Below are positions 1 to 9,228 of a DNA stretch of 64,000 bases, piece after piece; position 1 is the first letter of the stretch; each line of letters begins with the position of its first letter. This DNA is from Bacillus albus (lineage in GTDB: Bacteria > Bacillota > Bacilli > Bacillales > Bacillaceae_G): positions 1 through 64,000 of the forward strand of contig NZ_MAOE01000083.1 in NCBI RefSeq assembly GCF_001884185.1, given 5' to 3'. The position numbers and the translations under genes were made by a program. The notes under the pieces are model-generated. The model made no database searches. It had not been told where the DNA came from and worked only from the letters and a program-made list of their open reading frames with translations.

Positions 1-2
1 TT

Positions 3-272
3 GAAGAATCATATACATCGAAAGCAAGTTTTCTGGATAACGATTTCATTCCAACGTATGGAGAAAATGACCAAAATACAACTTTTTCAGGAAAACGAAT
101 AAAGCGCGGCATATATCGTTCAGCAAATAAAACTTTAATTAATGCAGATGTAAATGCTGCGGCTAACATTTTACGAAAAGTAATCCCAAATGCATGGACA
201 AATGGGATAGAGGGGTTAGGCGTGAAACAGCTCGCTAATGTGTTAACTCCCCTGACGTTAATCGTCCGTTAG
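3..272 (+). CDS. tnpB: TnpB (IS605/IS1341-type) C-terminal part, runs off the left edge
   Basis: This is the last 89 codons of a TnpB RNA-guided nuclease; the start lies outside the window. The diagnostic motif is INADVNAAANIL (codons about 47-58 here). It carries the third RuvC-like catalytic aspartate and the D-x-x-A-A-x-N-I pattern typical of TnpB ends. The frame then reads through a short variable tail to a TAG stop. TnpB proteins of this family cut DNA guided by an RNA that starts inside the 3' end of the gene and continues past the right end of the element. No tnpA can be seen here. Whether the full gene is intact cannot be judged. Confidence 0.85.
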   Translation, partial: EESYTSKASFLDNDFIPTYGENDQNTTFSGKRIKRGIYRSANKTLINADVNAAANILRKVIPNAWTNGIEGLGVKQLANVLTPLTLIVR

Positions 273-288
273 GTCGAAACGTTAGAAA

Positions 289-317
289 CCCCCACTTTAA
301 GCTTTGCTAAGTGGGGG
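289..317 (+). ncRNA. Right-end hairpin of the IS605-type element, probable 3' scaffold of the guide (omega) RNA
   Basis: A 9-bp perfect stem (CCCCCACTT at 289-297, AAGTGGGGG at 309-317) lies 17 bases after the tnpB stop. A subterminal hairpin of this kind marks the right end of IS605-family elements. It also forms the 3' scaffold of the TnpB guide RNA, so the element boundary and guide should lie just downstream, near 320-330. The boundary itself was not defined from sequence alone. Confidence 0.6.
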
Positions 318-358
318 AGTGTTCATATAATAAAAAGAAAGGGAGTGCAAATTGATTT

Positions 359-916
359 ATGAACAAATGGATCTTGCTTATAATTTTATTATTACCACCA
401 CTATACATTCTTTATATGACGTTTCGAATGAAGCAGGTTGCTCGTGAAAAATTGAGCTATCACTCTCCATACGTTCTTATATTAGGCGCGAAATTATTTG
501 GAGATAAACCTTCTTTATCTCTTCAAAACCGTTTGGATGTAGCATTGGAATATTTAGTTTCCCATCCTACAGTGAAAGTAATTGTTTCAGGTGGTCAAGG
601 AGAAGATGAAGATATACCGGAAGCTCATAGTATGAGAAATTATTTAATGGCGCGTGGTATAGATGAGAGTCGTATTTTAATAGAAGATCAATCTACAAAT
701 ACGTATGAGAATGTAAAGTTTAGTATGGATTTATATGATGTGAAACATGCGGTAGTTGTAAGTAATACGTATCATTTGTATAGAACGAAAATAATTGCAA
801 AGCGTTTAGGAATAAAGATGGAGGCACTAGCTGCTGAAACGCCAATGCGCTCTAAGAGAAAAATGTATGTACGTGAATATGCCGCTATTATGAAAACAAT
901 ATTGTTAGACCGTTAG
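359..916 (+). CDS. YdcF/SanA-type DUF218 domain protein
   Basis: This is a 185-residue protein with one N-terminal membrane segment (residues about 4-22, rich in L, I and P) followed by a DUF218 domain outside the membrane. Family features are the strand ending in VLILGAKL, the SGGQGEDEDIPEAHSM motif (residues about 77-92) and the TNTYENVKFS motif. The last is the conserved T-x-E-N region of YdcF/SanA proteins. The role of the family is poorly defined; E. coli SanA affects the envelope barrier to vancomycin. The start follows GGGAGTG with good spacing. The gene stands alone, between the IS end and its own terminator. Confidence 0.8.
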   Translation: MNKWILLIILLLPPLYILYMTFRMKQVAREKLSYHSPYVLILGAKLFGDKPSLSLQNRLDVALEYLVSHPTVKVIVSGGQGEDEDIPEAHSMRNYLMARGIDESRILIEDQSTNTYENVKFSMDLYDVKHAVVVSNTYHLYRTKIIAKRLGIKMEALAAETPMRSKRKMYVREYAAIMKTILLDR

Positions 917-940
917 AGCTCAAATGTGAGCTCTTTTTTT
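916..940 (+). terminator. Terminator of the DUF218 gene
   Basis: GAGCTC, six-base loop, GAGCTC, then seven T; the stem begins in the stop codon. Confidence 0.85.
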
Positions 941-1018
941 GTAGAATAATGCGTATCATTTGAAATGAATTCCATCTTCCATCAAAATAAAGGAAACAAC
1001 GATAAAGGAGTTGTATTT

Positions 1019-1966
1019 GTGATTCAGTTTAATCAAGTGTCAAAATCATATGAAGATGGCACAAAAGCAGTGGATTCATTGCATTTAGAAATTAAAAGGG
1101 GAGAGTTTTTTGTCCTTATTGGTCCGAGTGGTTGTGGGAAAACAACGACAATGAAAATGATTAATCGTTTAATTGAAACGACAGAAGGCTCAATTTTAAT
1201 TGATGGAAAGAATATTCAACAATACGATATTAATGAATTACGCTGGGATATAGGGTACGTGTTGCAGCAAATTGCTTTGTTTCCGCATATGACAATTGCT
1301 GAAAATATTGCAGTTGTTCCTGAAATGAGAAAGTGGAGCAAAGAAAAAATAAAAGCTCGTGTCGATGAGTTACTACAGATGGTCGGGCTAGATCCAGACG
1401 TATATCGCGATCGTATGCCTGATGAATTATCAGGGGGGCAAAAGCAGCGCGTTGGTGTCGTAAGGGCGTTAGCCGCAAATCCGAAAATCGTTCTTATGGA
1501 TGAACCATTTAGTGCGTTAGATCCGTTAAGTAGAGAGCAGCTTCAGAAGGATATCGTACAATTACAAAAGAAGATTCAAAAAACAATTGTATTCGTAACA
1601 CATGATATGCAAGAAGCATTATCACTTGGAGATCGTATTTGTATTATGAAAGAAGGAAAAGTAGTTCAATTAGATACACCAGAAGGAATTATACATAATC
1701 CGAAAAATGAATTTGTAGAAGAGTTCATTGGAAATCGTGGACGACCTTGGTATGAGGGGAAAAGTATAGAAGATGTATTGCCACTTGATGAAAGTATGCG
1801 AGTAGAAGGGGAAGCACTATCATTACATTCTTCTTTACAAGAAGCTTTAGTTCGTGTGCGAGCTGATGAAGTCGTTCCAGTTGAAGCAAATGGTCAATAT
1901 GTTGGAGCTTTAACAAGTAGTCATATTGTCAATTATATTGTTGAACAAATGAAGGAAAGAGGCTAA
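1019..1966 (+). CDS. opuCA: Osmoprotectant (glycine betaine/carnitine/choline type) ABC transporter ATPase
   Basis: This is the ATP-binding subunit of a quaternary-amine importer. It shows Walker A GPSGCGKTT, signature LSGGQ and Walker B ILMDEPFSALD. The C-terminal region corresponds to the CBS-containing tail of the OpuCA/OpuBA/ProV group but is shorter than in B. subtilis OpuCA. GTG at 1019 was chosen because AAAGGAG at 1004-1010 lies eight bases before it. An in-frame ATG at 965 has no ribosome site. The stop is three bases from the next start, so this gene and the fused permease/binding protein form an operon. The exact substrate (carnitine, choline or betaine) cannot be read from sequence. 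Confidence 0.88.
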   Translation: MIQFNQVSKSYEDGTKAVDSLHLEIKRGEFFVLIGPSGCGKTTTMKMINRLIETTEGSILIDGKNIQQYDINELRWDIGYVLQQIALFPHMTIAENIAVVPEMRKWSKEKIKARVDELLQMVGLDPDVYRDRMPDELSGGQKQRVGVVRALAANPKIVLMDEPFSALDPLSREQLQKDIVQLQKKIQKTIVFVTHDMQEALSLGDRICIMKEGKVVQLDTPEGIIHNPKNEFVEEFIGNRGRPWYEGKSIEDVLPLDESMRVEGEALSLHSSLQEALVRVRADEVVPVEANGQYVGALTSSHIVNYIVEQMKERG

Positions 1967-1969
1967 ACA

Positions 1970-3481
1970 GTGACTGATTTTATACAAACGTTCCAAGAAC
2001 GAAAAATAGAATTACTAACTGCATTAAGTGAGCATTTACAAATATCGCTTATTTCATTATTTTTTGCAGTAATGATTGCGGTGCCGCTTGGCATTTTATT
2101 AACGAGAAAAGAACGAATGGCTGAATTTATTATAGGAACTTCTGCAGTTATGCAAACAGTGCCATCACTTGCATTACTTGGCCTTTTAATTCCGTTGGTA
2201 GGAATTGGAAAACTTCCAGCCGTAATTGCGTTAGTTGTGTATGCACTATTACCTATTTTACGAAATACATATACGGGAATAAGGGAATTAGATGAATCTT
2301 TAATTGAAGCAGCGAGAGCTATGGGGATGAATAGCTGGAGAAGACTGTGGAAGGTAGAGCTTCCTCTTGCATTACCAATTATTATGGCCGGTATTCGTAC
2401 GGCGATGGTATTAATTGTTGGAACAGCTACATTAGCAGCTCTTATAGGTGCTGGCGGGCTCGGTAAACTCATTTTACTTGGTATTGATCGAAATGATCAT
2501 GCGCTTATCATTTTAGGGGCCGTACCAGCCGCGTTACTCGCTTTATTCTTTGATGTAGTACTTCGAGTGCTTGAGAGTCCGAAACGCCCTTCTAAGCGTG
2601 TTATATTGACGATATGTATTATTTGTATCATGATTGCTACTCCTTTTCTTTGGAACACACAAAAGAAAGATATTGTTATTGCCGGCAAACTTGGATCAGA
2701 ACCTGAAATTTTAATTCAAATGTATAAGCAGCTTATTGAACAAGATACTGATTTACACGTAGAATTAAAACCAGGCCTTGGAAAAACAGCATTTGTATTT
2801 GAAGCATTGAAATCAGGAGAAGTAGATATTTACCCAGAATTTTCAGGAACAGCTTTATCTACTTTCGTGAAAGAAGAGCCAAAAAGCACAAGTCGGGATG
2901 AAGTATATGAGCAGGCTCGCGTTGGAATGGAAAAGAAGTATAATATGGTGATGTTGAAGCCGATGGAGTATAACAACACATATGCACTAGCTATGTCGAA
3001 AAAAATAGCAGATCAAAATAATATAAATACAATTTCTGATTTAGGAAAAATGGCACAAGATGCTAAAGTAGGATTCACATTAGAATTTGCGGATCGTGAA
3101 GATGGTTATAAAGGAATGCAAAAATTATATAACTATAAGTTTTCAAATGTGAAAACGATGGAACCGAAACTACGTTATAGTGCTATTCAATCAGGGGATG
3201 TTAACGTAATCGATGCATATTCAACAGATAGTGAACTTGAGCAATACGGACTTAAAGTGCTAAAAGATGATAAAGGATTATTCCCACCATACCAAGGTGC
3301 ACCGTTATTAAGAAAAGAGACATTAGAAAAATATCCTGAACTTGAAAAAGTATTAAATAAATTATCTGGAAAGATTACAGATGAAGAAATGCGAAAAATG
3401 AATTATGAAGTAAATGTGAATGGAAAAAGTAGTGAAGAAGTAGCGAAACAATTTTTACAAAAAGAGAATTTACTTCGTTAA
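1970..3481 (+). CDS. Fused permease and substrate-binding protein of the osmoprotectant importer
   Basis: This 503-residue protein joins two parts that are separate in B. subtilis OpuC. Residues about 1-210 form a ProW-type permease with several membrane helices and the EAARAMG loop that contacts the ATPase. After a further helix (about 212-228), residues 230-503 form a periplasmic-type OpuAC substrate-binding domain tethered to the membrane (GSEPEIL, PGLGKT, YPEFSGTAL, PAY-like aromatic sites). The start is GTG with GGAAAGAGG upstream. It forms a two-gene operon with the ATPase. Permease/binding-protein fusions of this kind are known in other Firmicutes. Confidence 0.88.
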   Translation: MTDFIQTFQERKIELLTALSEHLQISLISLFFAVMIAVPLGILLTRKERMAEFIIGTSAVMQTVPSLALLGLLIPLVGIGKLPAVIALVVYALLPILRNTYTGIRELDESLIEAARAMGMNSWRRLWKVELPLALPIIMAGIRTAMVLIVGTATLAALIGAGGLGKLILLGIDRNDHALIILGAVPAALLALFFDVVLRVLESPKRPSKRVILTICIICIMIATPFLWNTQKKDIVIAGKLGSEPEILIQMYKQLIEQDTDLHVELKPGLGKTAFVFEALKSGEVDIYPEFSGTALSTFVKEEPKSTSRDEVYEQARVGMEKKYNMVMLKPMEYNNTYALAMSKKIADQNNINTISDLGKMAQDAKVGFTLEFADREDGYKGMQKLYNYKFSNVKTMEPKLRYSAIQSGDVNVIDAYSTDSELEQYGLKVLKDDKGLFPPYQGAPLLRKETLEKYPELEKVLNKLSGKITDEEMRKMNYEVNVNGKSSEEVAKQFLQKENLLR

Positions 3482-3520
3482 TTTTACAAAAAATATACAA
3501 ATGTATATGTATGAAATGAC

Positions 3521-3547
3521 CGTTCATTACAAAATGAACGTTTTTTT
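3521..3547 (+). terminator. Terminator of the osmoprotectant operon
   Basis: CGTTCATT (3521-3528) pairs with AATGAACG (3533-3540) and is followed by a T run. Confidence 0.85.
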
Positions 3548-3694
3548 TGTGCATACTTATACATTTTTTCAAAAAAGTATTCCATTTTTCTTCATTTTCT
3601 TTTAGAATAAGTAATGTTTTCCTGAAAAAATATAAGAGAAACGTCTATTAGAGAAAAAGGTGACTTTAATAGTTGAACGAACATAACACCTAGA

Positions 3695-5122
3695 ATGACA
3701 GATGGGGTGGTACAAATAGAAAAGAAGTTAGGTTTTTTTCCATTAATTGCATTAGTAGTCGGAACAATGGTTGGTGGCGGTGTATTTAGTTTACCGCATG
3801 ATTTAGCAGTAGGAGCAAATAGTGGCTCTATAATAATTGGCTGGTGTATTACAGCGATGGGAATGATTCCACTCGCGCTCGTATATCAAACGTTAGCTAG
3901 AAAAAAACCAGAGCTTGAGGGCGGAATTTATAGTTATGCACGTGCTGGTTTTGGTGAATATATTGGATTTAACAGTGCATGGGGATATTGGCTAGCAGGG
4001 ATTTTAGGAAACGTTGCAACAATTATGTTACTGTTTAGTACGTTAGGTTATTTCTTCCCGATTTTTAAGGGCGGAAATAGTGTTGCGTCTATCGTAGGTG
4101 CATCACTTTTATTATGGACACTTCATTTTCTAATTTTATTTGGAATTCGTGAAGCTTCTATTATGAACGTTATTGCAACGATAGGGAAATTAGTTCCAAT
4201 CGTATTGTTTATTGTTGTAATGGTAACAGCGTTTCGCTGGGATACATTTACACATGATTTTTGGGGAGAAGGAACTATTTCAGTTTCCTCTATACTTGGT
4301 CAAGTGAAAAATACAATGCTTGTAACTCTTTGGGTTTTCATCGGGGTTGAAGGAGCGGTAGTATTATCTGGAAGAGCGAAAAATAGCCGAGATGTCGGTA
4401 AAGCGACAGTATTAGGACTTATTTTAGTAATGTCTATTTATATTTTAATTTCTGTCTTGTCAATGGGAGCGATGACAAGAGGAGAACTTGCAGTTTTAGA
4501 AACACCGTCAATGGGACATGTTTTAGAACATGTTGTTGGAACGTGGGGTGCAGTGGCGATTAACATCGGGTTAGTTGCTTCACTTGTAGGTACATTAATA
4601 GGCTGGTTTTTACTTGTTTCTGAAATTTCTCACGTAGCAGGAAAAGATGGCGTGTTTCCGAAAGTTTTTACGAAAACAAATAAAAAACAAACGCCGCATA
4701 TGGCATTATGGATCTCAAATGGCGTTGCCCAAGTTATATTTATAATTGTTCTGTTTTCAGAATCAACATATCAAATTATGTATTTCATAGCGTCAACATC
4801 AATTTTAGTACCATATTTATTATCAGCGTTATTCCAATTCAAATTAGTTATTACAAACGAACTTAAAGATGCAAAAGTAAAAAACGGATCGTTAGCGTTA
4901 ATTGCTTCTATTTATTCTGTATGGCTTCTATATGCAGCAGGTTTGAAAAATTTATTACTCGTTTCAATCGTATATGGAATTGGGATTATTGTTTACATGT
5001 ATGCAAGAAAAGAAAAAGGGAATCGTTGTTTTAGAGGTATTGAGAGATATGTAATGTGGGCAATTGTTATTGCAGCTATCACATCAATCTATATGTTGTT
5101 GACTGGAAATATAAAAATGTAA
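3695..5122 (+). CDS. Amino-acid permease of the arginine/ornithine antiporter (ArcD/LysI-like) group
   Basis: This 475-residue APC-superfamily transporter has about 12-13 hydrophobic segments. The N-terminal LIALVVGTMVGGGVFSLP motif is the glycine-rich broken helix 1 of basic amino acid/polyamine antiporters. GGIYSYARAGFGEYIGF in helix 3 is typical of the same group. The substrate is probably a basic amino acid, in exchange for its product, but which one is not certain. ATG 3695 has no clear ribosome site. A good one (AAAGGTGA, 3657-3664) instead precedes a six-codon TTG reading frame that stops four bases before the ATG, so translation may be coupled. Confidence 0.8.
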   Translation: MTDGVVQIEKKLGFFPLIALVVGTMVGGGVFSLPHDLAVGANSGSIIIGWCITAMGMIPLALVYQTLARKKPELEGGIYSYARAGFGEYIGFNSAWGYWLAGILGNVATIMLLFSTLGYFFPIFKGGNSVASIVGASLLLWTLHFLILFGIREASIMNVIATIGKLVPIVLFIVVMVTAFRWDTFTHDFWGEGTISVSSILGQVKNTMLVTLWVFIGVEGAVVLSGRAKNSRDVGKATVLGLILVMSIYILISVLSMGAMTRGELAVLETPSMGHVLEHVVGTWGAVAINIGLVASLVGTLIGWFLLVSEISHVAGKDGVFPKVFTKTNKKQTPHMALWISNGVAQVIFIIVLFSESTYQIMYFIASTSILVPYLLSALFQFKLVITNELKDAKVKNGSLALIASIYSVWLLYAAGLKNLLLVSIVYGIGIIVYMYARKEKGNRCFRGIERYVMWAIVIAAITSIYMLLTGNIKM

Positions 5123-5149
5123 AAGTCCTTTTAAATAAAGGGCTTTTTT
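5122..5149 (+). terminator. Terminator of the permease gene
   Basis: AAGTCCTTT pairs with AAAGGGCTT (one G-T pair) followed by T6. Confidence 0.75.
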
Positions 5150-5197
5150 CTTTGTCTAGAGAATATTTAATACATAAGATATTCAGGAGGGATGAAA

Positions 5198-5458
5198 ATG
5201 GAAGAAAAAGAACAGTTGACAAGAATTGTTGATTTAGCGAGTGAAGTAAGGAAAGTATTAGTGCAAGAATCTTTTTTTAATCATCATCCTGAACTACGAG
5301 GAGTGATTGAAAATTTAGCGAGTGCTGTAGAAAATTTGGCTGAATTACAGCAACATAAAGATGAAAACGCTGAAGATCGTTTACGATATGTACTTGCTAA
5401 AATGAAAATCGCTCATAATGCCATTTTACAAGAGAAAAATGCATTTCCATCTCATTAA
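5198..5458 (+). CDS. Small conserved-looking helical protein, function unknown
   Basis: This 86-residue acidic protein has no membrane segment. The sequence looks wholly alpha-helical (heptad-like L and A spacing through residues 10-60) and ends in FPSH. The ATG at 5198 was chosen because AGGAGG (5185-5190) is seven bases upstream; an in-frame ATG at 5192 is too close. It is followed by its own terminator and so is a single-gene unit between the permease and the McrBC-like pair. The family was not recognised. Confidence 0.75.
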   Translation: MEEKEQLTRIVDLASEVRKVLVQESFFNHHPELRGVIENLASAVENLAELQQHKDENAEDRLRYVLAKMKIAHNAILQEKNAFPSH

Positions 5459-5475
5459 TATACGGTTTCATTTTG

Positions 5476-5502
5476 AACCTGGCGGATAACGTCAGGTTTT
5501 TT
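5476..5502 (+). terminator. Terminator of the small helical protein gene
   Basis: AACCTG and CAGGTT separated by 11 bases, then TTTT. Confidence 0.75.
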
Positions 5503-5564
5503 ATTTCTAGTTTTTCTTTTCTTTCATACACTAAGAATAGCATGAAAAAAAGAAGGTGACGAAG

Positions 5565-7385
5565 GTGAAATTACATAAAGCTCTTCAGCCAAGTTTTATA
5601 AAACGAATGTACTATATGAGGTTTATCGGCAAGTTTATAAAAGCAGAGAAAGAGAAGAATGGAGAGAATTTCTTTGTACAATGCCTATCGCCAATGCCAT
5701 TCACGTTACAAGAGCAATTAAAAGATGAACCATATGTATTTGAAGGGTTATGTAGTAATAAAAAGAATGAAAAGATCTTTTTAGAATTAAAGAAAAGAAA
5801 ATTAGAAAAACAATTAGTTATGTTTCGACTCTATTATGAAAGAGGGCATATATACGCGGAATTAATTTGTACGGAAGAACCGCGAGAAATCGCAAATGGT
5901 TATAAAATGATTCCAGTACCTAAAGTTTCCAATTATAAAAAAGGAGAGTCTTTAGAAAGAAAACTTAATAATGGTTATTTGTCATTTCTAATGCCTAAAT
6001 ATCCGAAAGATTTTGAGCCTCCCGAATTATTATGGCACGATGGAAGGCTATATGGAAATATATCTTTAAAGTCATCATCAATTAGTTCAATCGCATATTT
6101 TGAACAGCAGCGGGAATGTAAGTATATAGACGTTAATGACTGGGTGAAGTATGTAGAAATAGCAGTAGAAGATCAATTATATTTTGTAAGCAATCAAGTG
6201 TATGAGCAATTAAAAAAACGAATGACTGAAGAAGGAAAGCATGTAGAAGTAGAGGAAATAAAAGTACAAAAGGATGAATGGGAATGGGATGAGCGTGAAT
6301 CCGTCTTTTTACAATATGTAAAGAGTTTTGTACGTAATAAAGGGCTATATTTAGATGAAACGGACATTTACAATTTTCATATAAGTGCAAAAACCAATAT
6401 GTTGACGATTCTTGGTGGTATACCGGGCGCTGGGAAATCACGTTTTGTGCAAGCTTATGCAGAAGCACTTGGATTACAATACGGGGAAGAATTGGTTTGG
6501 ATCCCGATTTCACCATCGTATCAAGAACCACATGATTTACTTGGTTATCTTCACCCTAATGGTACTTTTATTGAAAGTGAAACAAAATTAGTTAGAGCGT
6601 TAATGAAGGCGAAAGAAAATCAAAATCAGCTGTATATAATCGTTTTTGATGAAATGAATATGTCACATATTGAGCATTGGTTTACTCCATTTCTATCTGT
6701 TCTTCAACTTGAAAAGCAAAATCGTATTTTAAATTTATATGAAGGTGTACAAGAAAAAGAAAATCCAATCCCACCATCAATTGAAATTGGAGAAAATATT
6801 ATATTTGTAGGTACCATAAATTTTGATGAAACAACAAAAGAGCTCTCAGATCGATTATTAGATCGGACGAATTTAATAACGTTACAAAAGATTCCGTTTT
6901 GTGAGATGTGTATGGAACAAGAGAAAGTTGTAATACAACCTCCTCTGAAAGTAACCGCAGGAGAATTTCGTATAAATTGGATCAGGAATAAAACGATGAT
7001 TGAGGTGTTTTCTGGAGAAGAGTTAGAACTGTTAGATAAGTTACATGCTGTATTGTCATCACACGATGCGTCAAAGGGAATTTCTTTTCGGTGTGCTAAC
7101 GCAATCGCTTTTTATTTGCAAAATATACCGTACGAAAATAACCATTCCTATATGATCAGTAGAGAAGAGGGATTTGATTTACAAATTAAGCAACGTATAT
7201 TGACGAAAATAAGAGGAACTGAAATGATGGTTGGATCGTTACTTTCTGAAGAAGTAAAAAGGGGAGCGACATTAGTACCTCTTTTGCAATCTTCACTTGC
7301 AAACAGAGTATCTACATTTGAACACTCTATAGCATATATAAGAGAAAAGCGTAGAGAACTGGAGCTGTATGGCTATGCAAAATGA
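5565..7385 (+). CDS. McrB-like AAA+ NTPase of a two-gene restriction-type system
   Basis: This protein of about 606 residues has an N-terminal region of about 270 residues that I cannot assign, rich in K, E and aromatics and possibly a nucleic-acid recognition module. It is followed by an AAA_5/McrB-type motor. Visible motifs are Walker A GGIPGAGKSR (about 283-292), ISPSYQEPHDLLGY just after it as in McrB, Walker B IIVFDEMNMSH, and a sensor region GTINFDETTKELSDRLLDR. The last matches the N-T-x-D and arginine-finger area of McrB GTPases. GTG 5565 was chosen because GAAGGTGA sits six bases upstream; GTG 5556 is also possible. It overlaps the nuclease gene by 17 bases, so the two proteins probably form a complex, as McrB and McrC do. 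Confidence 0.8.
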   Translation: MKLHKALQPSFIKRMYYMRFIGKFIKAEKEKNGENFFVQCLSPMPFTLQEQLKDEPYVFEGLCSNKKNEKIFLELKKRKLEKQLVMFRLYYERGHIYAELICTEEPREIANGYKMIPVPKVSNYKKGESLERKLNNGYLSFLMPKYPKDFEPPELLWHDGRLYGNISLKSSSISSIAYFEQQRECKYIDVNDWVKYVEIAVEDQLYFVSNQVYEQLKKRMTEEGKHVEVEEIKVQKDEWEWDERESVFLQYVKSFVRNKGLYLDETDIYNFHISAKTNMLTILGGIPGAGKSRFVQAYAEALGLQYGEELVWIPISPSYQEPHDLLGYLHPNGTFIESETKLVRALMKAKENQNQLYIIVFDEMNMSHIEHWFTPFLSVLQLEKQNRILNLYEGVQEKENPIPPSIEIGENIIFVGTINFDETTKELSDRLLDRTNLITLQKIPFCEMCMEQEKVVIQPPLKVTAGEFRINWIRNKTMIEVFSGEELELLDKLHAVLSSHDASKGISFRCANAIAFYLQNIPYENNHSYMISREEGFDLQIKQRILTKIRGTEMMVGSLLSEEVKRGATLVPLLQSSLANRVSTFEHSIAYIREKRRELELYGYAK

Positions 7386-9225
7386 TGGGCGATACGAAAC
7401 AGAAATCGTTGATACGAAAGAAACGCTTCCTTTTGTATTAAAGTTAATTATTGGAACGGAGTCAAAAGGAGAATATATTTTATTAAATCGCCTTTGTACA
7501 TCTACTACAGCATTAGTTCAATGTATTTATAAAGTGCAAGAATTAAAACCAATTAGATTGCAATACCATTATGAAAATCCAATGAATATTACTTTTATAT
7601 GGAATAAAGTATATGAGGGACAGAAGAATATAAAAGAGATAAAATATGAAATAAATGACAAAAAACAAAAGGTATTAATATATGAACATGGAAAAACAGA
7701 ATTCTTTTATCCATGGCGTTGTGGTTTATATCATTTTGAGGTAAACATAGAAGATCGAACGTATTATGGCGCTTTTCAAGTCGTTCCAAAAAATTTTTTT
7801 AATGATCAATTTGAAATGATTCAAGACTATGTGAAGTCAATTTTAAATGAGTTGATTTTAGATAGAGGTTATTATAAAAAGACTTTCTCTGTGCTAAGTG
7901 ATATTGAAGATTCTTCTTATTTAGTGTTACTTAGAAAGTTGCCGCAAAAAATGAAAAAGATAAAGCAAATTTTTAAGAAAGTAGAATCGAGTTCAAAGTT
8001 TATACATGAATATAAATGGGAAGAAAAAGAGCGGAAAGCAACGAGAAAAGGAGCCGTAGTGGCGGAAAGAAAACCGTATGCAAAATATTATAATCGTAAG
8101 TTTATAGAACAAAAAAATAGTAAGGAAAATGCATTTCTTAAATTTAAAGCGATGCAATTTTATCTTTATTTACTTGAAGCTGAAAGTTTTTTGCGTCAAA
8201 CGATTGAAATATTAGAAAGAGCGAAGAAGAAGAAATCAGAAGAATTTCAAGCTGTAAAAACGATTATACAAACAATTGAGCGTAATGGATCAGTGACCGA
8301 TAGAGAGAAACAAAAATATAAAAATATACATTTACTAAAAGAGGCGGATTTACGAAAAAGTTCCATGAAGATACAAGAATATAAAATATTAGCGCATTTT
8401 GTACATGAAAGTGTACAATATTTTCAAACTTTAATGCATTCTCCATTTTGGAGAGAAGTTTCTGAAACGGGTAAGATGAGCTCATATAATTTACCGATAC
8501 CACATAAACAACTACTACAGCATTTAGATTTACTTCCACAATACACAGATCAATCTCCATCTTTATTGTTTGTTTATAAACCAACATTTTTAGTGTATGA
8601 ATATTACGCTTTTTTTATCGTTATTTCTATGTTAGAACATATTGGTTTTGAGGCTAGAAATTCCATTCGAGAACAAATACAAGAGCATTTTTATGTAGAT
8701 GGATTGCAAGATGGAACGACAGTAGTTTTACACCGAGATGAAATGAGAGTACATGTCGCATTTAATGATTTAATTGAAACACATCCTCTTATTGCATTAA
8801 GTAAAGGGAGTAATTTTTATAATGGAGAGGACACGAAGAAGCCCGATATTCGATTAGACTGTTATGTAAAGGAAGAAGAGAAATATATATATCAATCTTC
8901 TATTATTATTGAAGTGAAGTATAGCCCCATGTACAATATTTTTCAGCACGTTGGAAATACGAAAGCGACTGAGCAAATGTATAAGTACTGGTCTATAAAA
9001 TATGTAGAAGAACAAGATGGAAAGCGAGTCTATCATCGAAGGGCTATTTATGAAGTCATTTGTGTATATCCAGGAAGTCATATGCATAGTAAAAAAATTG
9101 AATCTGGATGTGGTGTGTTCTTGCAATTATATCCATATAAAACGAAACAAGGGGAAGAGAAATTAGCTGGAAAACATGGAATGGTACAAATTTTTGAGAA
9201 GTGGTTAAAAAGCATAAAGAAGTAA
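7369..9225 (+). CDS. McrC-like protein: DUF2357 region plus PD-(D/E)xK nuclease
   Basis: This 618-residue partner of the McrB-like motor has a beta-rich N-terminal third that fits the DUF2357-type domain of McrC proteins. A long lysine/glutamate-rich helical middle (about 200-330) may be a coiled coil. The C-terminal third shows the nuclease core: KKPDIRLD (about 492-499) gives the acidic residue and IIIEVKYSP (about 511-519) gives the E-x-K. The family cuts DNA when driven by the NTPase; modified DNA is the known target of classical McrBC. Its own target is unknown. The start overlaps the previous gene, and a terminator follows directly. Confidence 0.78.
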   Translation: MAMQNDGRYETEIVDTKETLPFVLKLIIGTESKGEYILLNRLCTSTTALVQCIYKVQELKPIRLQYHYENPMNITFIWNKVYEGQKNIKEIKYEINDKKQKVLIYEHGKTEFFYPWRCGLYHFEVNIEDRTYYGAFQVVPKNFFNDQFEMIQDYVKSILNELILDRGYYKKTFSVLSDIEDSSYLVLLRKLPQKMKKIKQIFKKVESSSKFIHEYKWEEKERKATRKGAVVAERKPYAKYYNRKFIEQKNSKENAFLKFKAMQFYLYLLEAESFLRQTIEILERAKKKKSEEFQAVKTIIQTIERNGSVTDREKQKYKNIHLLKEADLRKSSMKIQEYKILAHFVHESVQYFQTLMHSPFWREVSETGKMSSYNLPIPHKQLLQHLDLLPQYTDQSPSLLFVYKPTFLVYEYYAFFIVISMLEHIGFEARNSIREQIQEHFYVDGLQDGTTVVLHRDEMRVHVAFNDLIETHPLIALSKGSNFYNGEDTKKPDIRLDCYVKEEEKYIYQSSIIIEVKYSPMYNIFQHVGNTKATEQMYKYWSIKYVEEQDGKRVYHRRAIYEVICVYPGSHMHSKKIESGCGVFLQLYPYKTKQGEEKLAGKHGMVQIFEKWLKSIKK

Positions 9226-9228
9226 AAG

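Noticed and set aside
1230-1478. Minus-strand frame inside the ABC ATPase gene
   Set aside because: Lies wholly in a gene with clear Walker motifs on the other strand; a shadow frame.
5556-5564. GTG 5556 as start of the McrB-like gene
   Set aside because: The ribosome site overlaps the codon; GTG 5565 is better spaced, although the difference is only three residues.
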